Shown piece after piece: positions 1 to 8,070 of a stretch of DNA of 25,941 bases; position 1 is the first letter of the stretch, and every line of letters begins with the position of its first letter. The translations under genes and the position numbers were made by a program. Under the pieces are notes generated by a model. That model worked only from the letters and a program-made list of their open reading frames with translations, had not been told where the DNA came from and ran no database searches. This DNA comes from Hypsibius dujardini (Eukaryota; Tardigrada; Eutardigrada; Parachela; Hypsibiidae), in contig LRSR01002215.1 of the NCBI GenBank assembly GCA_001579985.1, positions 1 through 25,941 of the forward strand, read 5' to 3'.

Positions 1-55
1 CGAGCAAGGAATTTCTCGCTGTCCGAAAATGCGAGATGAATCTTCAGTTTCCGGC

Positions 56-2491
56 TTACTTCTCGGCCTTATTCATGACGCCGCAGAGTTTATTGCATTC
101 CGCCACGATCTTCCCGTGGAACATGCCGACGAAGCGTTTCGGCTCTTGATGCCTGTAGTCCGGCACGAGCAGCTCCACCTTGCGGTGCTTCTTGGCCATG
201 ATGTCCATTTCCACGACATCCACTGCGCTCATTTTCCTAAGGAATAACCAACATTCCCCTACAGTGGCCATGGAGGGGGAAGATCTCCCAATCGTACGTA
301 CTTGCACGAGACTTCCAGACTGGCCATGGATTGACTGGACTCATGAAGAGAGACAATTTCCCGGTCTGCGCTGACCGAAGCGGAGGACGACAGCAGCTGC
401 GAGCGGTCCCGCAGCAGAATGGCATTGGGGCTGTCCGGCAAGACCATCACCTCATCCATGAAGAGCGAATGGTCCTTTGATCCGCGTTTTGAGCGCTCCT
501 TCTGAAACGTAACGAGGATATAGTGAGTACTTACGCCAGATAGGGATGCGATCAAACAACGAAAACCCGTTTGATTGGTTGATTGGTTGAGAGTTTGATT
601 GGTTGGTTGGTTGATTGTTTGATTGGTTGATTGTTTGGTTGGTTGTTTTTTTGATTGATAGTTCGATTGGTTGATTTTTTGGTTGGTTGATTGTTTGGTT
701 GGTTGATTTTTTGATTAGTTGATTGGTTGATGGCTAGCTAGTCCAACTCCCTCGTGGGCAACCAAAACTCGAAGCTAGTCTATTTTTTTTCAGCTTAGTT
801 TTTAGTCTTCCATTCCATGTCCTAAGAATAACACATTCGGCATAGACCGGTCGGTTGTGCTTACCGCCGACGTTTTCTGTTGGACTCCGGTGCCAGCGAC
901 GCCCCGTGTGGTGTCTCTCCACACATTCAGCACGGCCAGCTGCTGCTCCAGCATCCGAGCGTTCTGCGCGGCACTCACCGGGCCCTTCGTCGGTGTCCGG
1001 TCCACCGTCTCGGACAGCGGTCGTTTGGCGTTCCGGGTAGAACGAAGAGCCGCGGAGACGCACCCGTGGTCCGTCATCCCACTGGACGTTGAGGGCTTCG
1101 CGGCGACCGCCACCTGATGGTCCAACAACTGCGTGTCGTTCTCCGACACGGACGCGGTGCTGGAGGAGGTGTCGCGGACGCTGGAGCCGCGGCTGTCGAT
1201 GCCGCTGTCGGGTGTCATCGCCGTCGGCGTCGTCACGGAACGGTTGAAGGGCGAGGCAGAAACGCCCCTCTCGCGGTGGGGAACATCGACTGCCGTGGTC
1301 GATGAGCTGGAAGTAATTAAAAACGTTGTTTTCCGGTACTAAAATGTTAGTTAGTTTAGTTTGCTACACTTCCAAAGAGCTCCTTATTCGACGGAAGAAC
1401 ATTTACAAACTCAGAGATCACGGCACGGGAAGATCCACCCAACACAAAAACATTAATTATTAAACCTTCTTCTTGAAATTTTTTAAACTCAAAGCCGAAA
1501 TTTCATTTGGAATCACATGGTATTAGCGAATTTTTTAAATGACCAAGCGGAGTTACGGAATTTTATCGAGAGAAGGCGACGGTCAGTTAACGGGGAATGC
1601 AAATAATACACACTCCCTGATTACAACTCCGCCGATCCGACCAAAAATTCCGAAAAGATTCCCTGATAAAATTCGATTCTGAATTCAATTTTAAATCGGA
1701 AATTGTAAAAAAAGTTTAAAAGAAAAATTAATTTTACAAATTGTATTATATAAAAAAAACCAAACATAACAGCCCGTGTCAATCAATCAATCAATCAATC
1801 CGTCCCGCGATGCAAAACGTCCTTATTTTGTCTTCGATGAATTATTGAAGTCTTTCCAGCCAGTCACACAACTCTTGGCAGGCTTTCTACTTATACTTAC
1901 ATAACTCAGAACGGCGCCATTTTAATCAAATACCCAATCAAGCAAGTAATCAATCAGCCCCCACAATAACAACAAATGAAATGATCAATTCAGTAATCAA
2001 CCGATCAATCAACCAATCAATCAACCGATCAATCAATCGATCAATCAACTGACCAATCAACCGATCAATCAACCGATCAATCAACCGATCAATCAACCGA
2101 TCAATCGACTAATCAATCGACTGATCAATCAACCGATCAATCAACTGATCAACCAACCGATCAATCAACCGATCAATGAATCAGAGCGCTTACCTATTCG
2201 TCCTGGTCGATGATGCTCTTGAAGTGTCGAGGTTTTCAGATAAATCCTCGGAAAGAGCCGGCGAGGACGGCCGGGTGGAGTTCAAGGCGCGAATCAAATC
2301 AGTTCCATACGGCGTTGCAGTGAGTGGTGAATTCAGAGTATTTTCACTGCCGCCCAAGGACGTCTCCTCTGCCGGCAGCGGCGCATCAAATTGTGCCATA
2401 TTTCGTGGAAACGATACAATTGAAGGCAAGAACGGCGGCCGTGACTCCACAGCCGGCGGCGATTGTGAACGCAAATTGCCATCTCGCGTTC
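56..2491 (-). CDS. 3' part of a multi-exon gene for a Ser/Thr-rich protein of unknown function
   Basis: I do not recognise this protein. Four exons on the minus strand join with matching phases: 2491-2194, 1306-865, 501-302 and 236-56. The 2194 donor is AG|GTAAGC (phase 2) and meets an acceptor at 1306 that supplies the third base. The 865 donor GCG|GTAAGC and the 501 acceptor TTTCAG are both phase 0. The 302 and 236 junctions are both phase 2. Together they give about 373 codons ending in TAA at 56-58. The first two exons are rich in Ser, Thr and Pro and look disordered. The last exon is more globular and basic (MDIMAKKHRKVELLVPDYRH). No signal peptide, membrane segment or catalytic motif is visible. 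The 5' end is missing: the 2491 acceptor is phase 1, so an upstream exon is required. The stop overlaps a possible donor (GAGAA|GTAAGC), so the gene could continue past the left edge. It may be the 3' half of the gene at 4656-6773. Confidence 0.6.
571..735. repeat. TTGATTGG-type simple repeat inside an intron
   Basis: An imperfect array of GATTGGTT / GGTTGATT units fills most of the 363-bp intron between the exons at 865 and 501. It is degenerate, with T-runs and single changes, so it looks like an aged microsatellite. Confidence 0.85.
1307..2193 (-). other. 887-bp intron with AT-rich DNA and an AATC/ATCAATCAACCG array
   Basis: This stretch lies between a strong donor (AG|GTAAGC at 2193) and an acceptor (TTAATTACTTCCAG ending at 1307). 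Its 1330-1780 part is AT-rich with no coding signal. AATC units occur at about 1783-1800. From about 1935 to 2178 there is a longer array whose later part is a 12-bp higher-order unit, ATCAATCAACCG, repeated with small variations up to the donor. Confidence 0.75.
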
Positions 2492-2494
2492 CTG

Positions 2495-3048
2495 CAAAAG
2501 TAAGAGACAATTTTTTTTTTAAGTGTCCGAAATATCCATTCATTTCTAGTGATCAAAGAATGAGTTTAAAATTCCGAATCGTATTTTAAATTAGATCCGC
2601 AAGGAAAAAACCGATTCCGCCGATATTTCACCGCTTCAGGAAGTTTTGATAACTGTCAGGGACGTCGCAAAACACATCTTCCCCTCCTCCAAGATTAATT
2701 TATTCTTCCCCCCACCCCCCACCCTCCTCCAAGATTAGTTTATTCTTACTGTCACTCTTTCGGAGACGCGACGATCTCATCGGTCTGACTGGGCTTAAAG
2801 GCATGGTCGCAGGGAAATGCGTCGAAAAAATACAACGCCAAAATACGGCAGAGATAAAACAAAAACAAAAAATCCAGCACAGGTTTATCTGCAATCAACA
2901 GAAAATATTCTCCCCTCAAATGATTCGTTCAACTATTGAAAGATGGCATTAATAGTGTCGTAGCTTGCCATTTTTATCCAGGTGAAAGCAATTAACAGCA
3001 AAAAAAGAGCAAATTTCGCACGGGAATTTTTTTCTCTTAACAACACAA
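2495..3048. other. No gene seen; AT-rich DNA with C-rich patches
   Basis: This lies just upstream of the exon at 2491. A short ORF at 2700-2894 on the minus strand has biased composition, driven by the C-rich tract near 2710, and I do not support it. A duplicated CCTCCAAGATTA segment occurs near 2686 and 2728. An upstream exon of the 56-2491 gene may be hidden here but could not be placed. Confidence 0.5.
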
Positions 3049-3214
3049 GGGGCCATTCAAATATTACGTAATCAAAGGAGGGTAGGTGGGTGGTCTGGAC
3101 CCTTGATTCCTCACCATTAAAATAGGCCCCGCCCTCCAGTATAATTTTGATTATCTGGGTAGGTTGGTGGTTGAAAAGGCCCTTTTTTGATTACGTAATA
3201 TGTGCATGGCACCC
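3049..3214. mobile_element. MITE-like element with about 34-bp imperfect terminal inverted repeats
   Basis: The left end (3049-3082) begins GGGGCCATTCAAATATTACG. The reverse complement of the right end (3180-3214) begins GGGTGCCATGCACATATTACG. The two arms share the ATATTACGTAATCAAA core and a G-rich inner end. The 166-bp length and lack of an ORF fit a non-autonomous DNA transposon. No clear target duplication is visible, so I do not assign a superfamily. Confidence 0.6.
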
Positions 3215-3428
3215 ATCACACCGCCAGAAATGAAAGGGTAAGTGCCCACCAAGTCAATCAACACGTAAAAGTGGGTGGAGTCTGCCACCGTTCCGGGAAG
3301 GCCTGATTGGCCGCTGCGTTGCCTTGGTATACGACGGCACAGTGCGCCTGAATCGGAACAGGCGCTAGGCTGAGGAGAGTTGGGTACGCAAAGCTAACTT
3401 CTACTTTTCTTCGCTCTCAGGCCCAAAA
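3215..3428. other. Non-coding stretch before a small plus-strand ORF
   Basis: No ORF is supported here. The right end is a pyrimidine-rich tract ending TCTCAG at 3420, immediately before the ATG at 3429. It looks like a 3' splice site on the plus strand. Confidence 0.35.
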
Positions 3429-3605
3429 ATGTCGGCTTCTCCAATTGAAAATTGTACTGAAGAATTGCGCCTACTGATAAAATGCGCTCTGTCGGGATCA
3501 CAAAGGGGAGAACTTACCTCACAAGGGATTGATCGCTACATGTCGTTTACATTGGCGCAGCTAATTGATATCATTCGAAAGCCCAGAGATTCTTCTAGTG
3601 ACTGA
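3429..3605 (+). CDS. Small ORF, 58 codons, in the left arm of a large inverted repeat
   Basis: This ORF runs from ATG at 3429 to TGA at 3603-3605. The product begins MSASPIENCTEELRLLIKCA and ends in a charged, Ser-rich tail; it is not recognised. A splice-acceptor-like TTTTCTTCGCTCTCAG lies eight bases before the ATG. A diverged inverted copy sits at about 4100-4240 on the minus strand, where stretches of similarity fall in different frames, so that copy looks decayed. It could be a real small gene, an exon, or a remnant of a transposon gene. Only the ORF and its inverted copy are seen directly. Confidence 0.3.
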   Translation: MSASPIENCTEELRLLIKCALSGSQRGELTSQGIDRYMSFTLAQLIDIIRKPRDSSSD

Positions 3606-4250
3606 TATCAAAAGCTAGTCCCCCATTTGTGGAATCAGTATCACAATGTGCAAGTTTCAGAAGTTCCACCCTTCTTATAAGATTGACATAAAAACTCAGC
3701 GATTGATTGAACGATTGTTTTGAGAAGCCGTTATTTAGCAGATCAATCAACCACAGTAATACCGTCTTGCATGGTACGCAAGGGCGCGCCGAACATTGGG
3801 TCAGAGCGGCAATACCACTCAAGTTTTTGGGATTCGACAGGGATGCAGAGAAAAGGGGCGGGGCAGAAGAGGGAAAAAAAACGCTGGAAAGGGAAATTCG
3901 CCGCTCCAGAGTTTGAGACCTCGGCGCGCCCCTGTACGTAACCATTACGTACGTGTTATTCAGTTCAGTTCATGTGGGCGTAGGGTACCTGTGGCACCTT
4001 CTGGTACCCAGCTGGAGAGGAGGCTTGGACACTTGCAAATTGTGAACTCGAGTCAACGAAGGGGGACTAGCTTCTGATCTCAGTCGTTAGAAGAATCTCT
4101 GGGCTTTCGGAGGATATCAATAAACTGAGCCAGAATAGAGACTTGAAGCGGTCAATCTCCTTGTCAGTATTGCTTGGTTGGTCTCGGACTCGATAGTCAC
4201 CGCACAAGCCAATAAGACCTCGATCCTGTGGAAAGAATTCCGTAAGGTAG
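3429..4250. repeat. Large imperfect inverted repeat centred near 3850
   Basis: The best-conserved arms are 3564-3624 and 4061-4121, which share AAGCCCAGAGATTCTTCTA and AAGCTAGTCCCCC in inverted orientation. Weaker matches extend outward through the 58-codon ORF region and inward to a GGCGCGCC on each side (3783-3790 and 3923-3930). All pairs are roughly symmetric about 3850. This is two head-to-head copies of a unit of about 400 bp, or a long-TIR element. Confidence 0.7.
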
Positions 4251-4655
4251 GAAGCTGACTAGCCCAAGACCTGGCCGGTTTTACAATGCAGTCAGGCTGC
4301 CACGTTGAAGAGTTTTCTTAGTTATTCGCTCCATGTCGTTTCGTCACTTTGAACTTAAAAAGCGGTCACTGGCGAAAGAACAATCCCGATTTGATGCAGC
4401 TCCGGGGACCACAATTCAGCCCTCGTACGCAACACAGTCAAGACCGCGATCGAATTAGAGTAAGAGACTCGTCCGCATCTACTGCTCGGGAATCGGGAGT
4501 GTGCGGCCGCTGAGTACTGTACACGATAATGCAGAGTCGGATAATTGACCGACAAAAGTCAGGAAAAATAGCTGCTCCTCGAATTTGTCCCCTCTTTTCA
4601 CTATTCACAAAAACCAGTCTGACTGGGCTTTCAAGTTTTAAAAGAGTACTCTTAC
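4251..4655. other. No supported gene
   Basis: Several minus-strand ORFs under 100 codons cover this stretch, but none shows a good exon structure. A diverged match to the GATCGGGAG motif of the 12 kb region lies near 4490 (GAATCGGGAGTGTG), with CTGTAC nearby. Confidence 0.4.
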
Positions 4656-5076
4656 AACTGCCGCCTGCGTAATATTCTTCCGAAACGCCGCAGTAATATC
4701 TCTCACAACCCACGACCCACCTTCGTCCAGAGATATTGATGAGGCTGGTTGACTGTGTTTTTCGCTTGCGTCCACGGTAGCCGGGGCAGCTGATTGTCTT
4801 AGCACGGACTCCGATTGTCTTAGCACGGATTCCACATCCGTAACACTATGTCTTCGAACGACTGGTGCAGTCACGAGCTCTGTTTCAGATTGCTCCCTTC
4901 TTCTCGAGGCACCCAGCTCCTAAAAAACTATATTACAACTACGGCACCAAAATTGTACTCTTCAGCAGCAGTCCACAGAATGATAACGAGACAGACAGAC
5001 AGTGAACGTGAGATAGATAAACAGGCCGACAGACAGACAGACAGAGAGACCAACAGACAGACAAACAGACCAACCA

Positions 5077-5119
<43 letters not shown>

Positions 5120-5632
5120 GGCAGGCAAATAAACAAAACAGACAGACAGACAGATAGCAAGACAAAGTATTGCTAGTAGTAGTCTGGTATATGGGGATAC
5201 GTTGACAAAACTCTTACCCCGGAATGGATACGCGACTCATTCCTGTCCAACGACGGTTCCGTAACGCCCGAACTGAGCAATAAACTTTGAGGGGCAGAGG
5301 CGCTAGCTTGTCTGATATTGTCATGCGATGAATGAGATCCTTTTCGACGGGTTGGGGTATGCTCGTGGCGGTGTCGTTCACGTGAATCACGACGCCGGTG
5401 ACGCCGGGAAGGGGAACTATCGTGTGCGGAATACCGGCCGGATCTTCGGCTGGGATAACAGGGAGAGGTAGTTCGATGAGATTGCTTGGCAGTGAACTTT
5501 GGTTTTCCCGTTGGGATGTTTAGCATAGATTTTTCATCATCAGCATCACCTGCAATAATAGAAAGAGCGATTGATAAGTAGATAAACACACAGACAGACA
5601 GATCTACATGCTTAGAGACAGACATACCAGTT

Positions 5633-5669
<37 letters not shown>

Positions 5670-5671
5670 AG

Positions 5672-5750
<79 letters not shown>

Positions 5751-6773
5751 ATATACAGATACACAAACATAATTTACGTTAAGACAGGTGAGTCAACAGG
5801 TAGATACACCACCACATGCAGCAACAGAACCAGGTATATAGAGCCACAGACATGTTCCTAACAAGAAATTGCAGCATTGGAACTTGCTTTCGAATGGTGA
5901 TTGTTGATCATCACTATTTATCGTCCGTCTTTTATAGCGATGATCGTCACGACTTCTTGAGGAGTAGTGGGAAGGGCTTCGGCGGTCGCGCGTTGCCCGG
6001 GGTATGAAAAGACCGGAAGAAGAAGAGCTAGCTGACGAATCCTCCCTTCTCCGCTGAAATCTTTCGTACATTCGATCAAACTGTCGTTCGTCGTTGTGCC
6101 GCTCATATTGTCGAGATCGGTTCTGATGGTAACGGCTTTGCGGTCGGCCCGCCGTAAACCGGCGTGGTGGCGATCGCGAGGGTCTCCTCTTGTGCCGGGC
6201 ATTCCGATAATCCGGGGACCGGGAGCAATGTTGATCACTGGGAGGACGCCTATTGCTAGCCCGGTAATCACTACGACTACCTGAGCCGTGAGTTGAATTT
6301 CGGTGAGTAGAACTCGTTGAGCGTGCTCCATCAGGAGCAGGACTCAATGCAGGTCTGTGGCCTGTCAATCAATCAATCAGCCAATCAATCAGTCAATCAA
6401 TCAATCAATCAGTCAATCAGTCAGTCAATCAATCAATCAGTCAGTCAGTCAATCAATCAATCAGTCAATCAGTTAATCAATCAATCAATCAATCAGTCGC
6501 TCGAGTATGGAACGAGTAGTTTATGTAATTCATCAATCAACGAACTGGAAGAGGCCTAATCTAGACCACCGAACCGGAGCAAAATTACTCGTAAGAAACC
6601 TACCAGTTGGATTCCGCACTGCTGGAAGATTTCCACCCGAGTGAGATCTATCAATGTCTAGACGCTTCTCCCGGGGTCTGTCCGTCATGATACCGCCTGG
6701 GCTCCGAATTGGATCAAGGGGGACAACAAAATCGCGACTTCCCCAAGCGACAACATTAAAAACATGCTCCATG
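4656..6773 (-). CDS. Arg/Ser-rich protein gene, four exons with matching phases
   Basis: Exons are 6773-6604, 6361-5915 (3' border less certain), 5549-5218 and 4919-4656. Junction phases agree throughout (1, 1, 0). A start ATG at 6772 sits one base after a good acceptor (TTCTCAG), so the upstream exon may be 5' UTR. The four exons give 404 codons. Exons 2 and 3 carry an RS-rich low-complexity region with blocks such as RRPSRSPPRR and PSRRHRRRDSRERHRHEH, as in RS-domain proteins of RNA processing; no RRM or other folded domain is seen, so that role is only inference. The last exon repeats ESVLRQS twice. The 4656 donor (GTT|GTAAGAG) is phase 0 and no downstream partner was found, so the gene is incomplete. 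It may continue into the exons at 2491-56. The second exon's donor (ATA|GTGATG) is weak and was chosen because its phase fits. Confidence 0.55.
4990..5155. repeat. ACAG tetranucleotide array in an intron
   Basis: GACAGACA units with interruptions lie in the intron between the exons at 5218 and 4919. Long ORFs on both strands here encode only repeats such as DRQT or CLSV and are artefacts of the array. Confidence 0.9.
5585..5752. repeat. ACAG array passing into a nearly pure CAGG array in an intron
   Basis: GACA units (about 5590-5668) change abruptly to about twenty uninterrupted AGGC/CAGG units (about 5669-5749). The homogeneity of the second block suggests recent slippage expansion. It lies in the intron between the exons at 5915 and 5549. 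Confidence 0.9.
6362..6500. repeat. AATC/AGTC array next to a splice acceptor
   Basis: Alternating TCAATCAA and TCAGTCAG units fill the part of the 242-bp intron (6362-6603) nearest the acceptor. On the minus strand the array reads TTGATTGATTGACAG, so the repeat itself supplies the pyrimidine-biased tract and AG of the 3' splice site at 6362. Confidence 0.85.
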
Positions 6774-7678
6774 CTGAGAACGAAAGAAAAAAATGGTACA
6801 TATGCATAATTAAAATTAATTCTTAAAAAATAAAAAATAAGAAAAATCCTGCATGCACAAGACAATAATAAGAAAAAGGAAATTGATAAAATATTCGGTT
6901 TTTAAAACCAAAACAAACCAAGCTAGCTGTGCAATAGGCAATGAATGTGCGCATTGCACATTTTGCTGGTGCGCGGAGATGTGCATCGCACAAGTACCGT
7001 TGATTGGTTTATTGGCCGGTGCCATTGCCGTGGCGTAGCCAATCTCTCAGTTTCCACTCACCAATCTCATTCTCAAGACCGCAAATGTGGATAACCGATA
7101 ATCCTTCACGGTTAGACAAATCCTTCTTGAGATCATGATATTTAGTTACGATGAATAAGATACAAAGAGTCTTAAAGAATACTATCTTAAACAAATTGTA
7201 CACAGACACGGTGCAGGAGTGTGTGGCTGTTTGTAGTGAGTGTGGCATGAAATGACGTTCTCGTTTCTTCACCAAACCATGTCAGTGTTTGTGCGTGCGG
7301 TCTCGACTGTTCTTCTGACTGTTCTTCTGACTGTTCTTCTGACTGTGCTTTTCGGCTGTCGATAAAGGAGATAGCGACCACATAAAGCAGAAGCTGTGGC
7401 GCGACTATAACTATATACGCTACGGAGATATATATACCGGAATATAACAAACAACCGTACGACCCTTCAGGTCACGATCTCGCTCACGGAGCATCCCCAG
7501 CGGCGATTCGGAAAACCAGTCGGAGTCGAGCACATGCCTCATCAAAATCGTCAGAGTGTGCTGCTGCTAGTGGAAAGCACTCTTAGTAATAACAACGATA
7601 GTAACCATAACATTCCTCTCCACTTTTTAGTATCAGTGAGGTCAAAGACATGCACTGCTCTGTCATTACGCGTACCGG
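6774..7678. other. Probable 5' flank of the RS-rich gene, with one possible exon
   Basis: The only exon-like signal is a strong minus-strand donor, GATTG|GTGAGTGG, at 7062/7061, preceded by a short open stretch. Its phase does not fit the frame of the 6773 exon, which agrees with it being 5' UTR. A 12-bp unit, GACTGTTCTTCT, is repeated three times from 7305. The rest shows no gene. The stretch 6920-6990 has several short inverted TGTGC/GCACA motifs. Confidence 0.35.
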
Positions 7679-7680
7679 TA

Positions 7681-7910
7681 TGAGGCAGAGTCTGTATTTC
7701 GACTCACCCTCCATTTGGTCGATAAATCGGCTCTCTCATGGATTTCTCTTTGATGGCACTGCTTGATTGTTTGATTTCCAGATGTACTTTCGTATATTAG
7801 GACATAATTCAGCGAATCAAGCAATCAAGCACCTACTATCAGAGAGAACCTATGAGTGAGCCGATTTATCGACCAACTGGAGGGTGATCCGGAATACACA
7901 CTTCTCCTCA
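7681..7910. mobile_element. Hairpin MITE of 230 bp flanked by TA, Tc1/mariner-like
   Basis: The two halves are inverted copies of each other over about 100 bp. The left arm (from 7681) and the reverse complement of the right arm (from 7910) share CACCCTCCA and TTGGTCGATAAATCGGCTC. The element begins TGAGG and ends CCTCA, with TA immediately outside on both sides (7679-7680 and 7911-7912). No ORF is present. A TA target duplication is typical of Tc1/mariner-class MITEs; that assignment is inference. Confidence 0.75.
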
Positions 7911-8070
7911 TACAGTATAAGCAGTCCATCCATCCCTTTAAAATAACGGTTGAAAACAAATACCTGTTAAAAAAGAGATTATCTATTAAAAAAGAGATTA
8001 CAAAGTAAAGAGTGTTTTTTAGAAAGCACATTAATTCACAATGTAGTAACACTCTACGGCAACACGCAAG

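Noticed and set aside
2700-2894. Minus-strand ORF of 64 codons
   Set aside because: Its composition follows a C-rich/G-rich low-complexity tract and it has no good splice borders.
4848-5165. ORFs on both strands encoding DRQT or CLSV repeats
   Set aside because: They are translations of the ACAG microsatellite; a 4-bp repeat stays open in several frames without selection.
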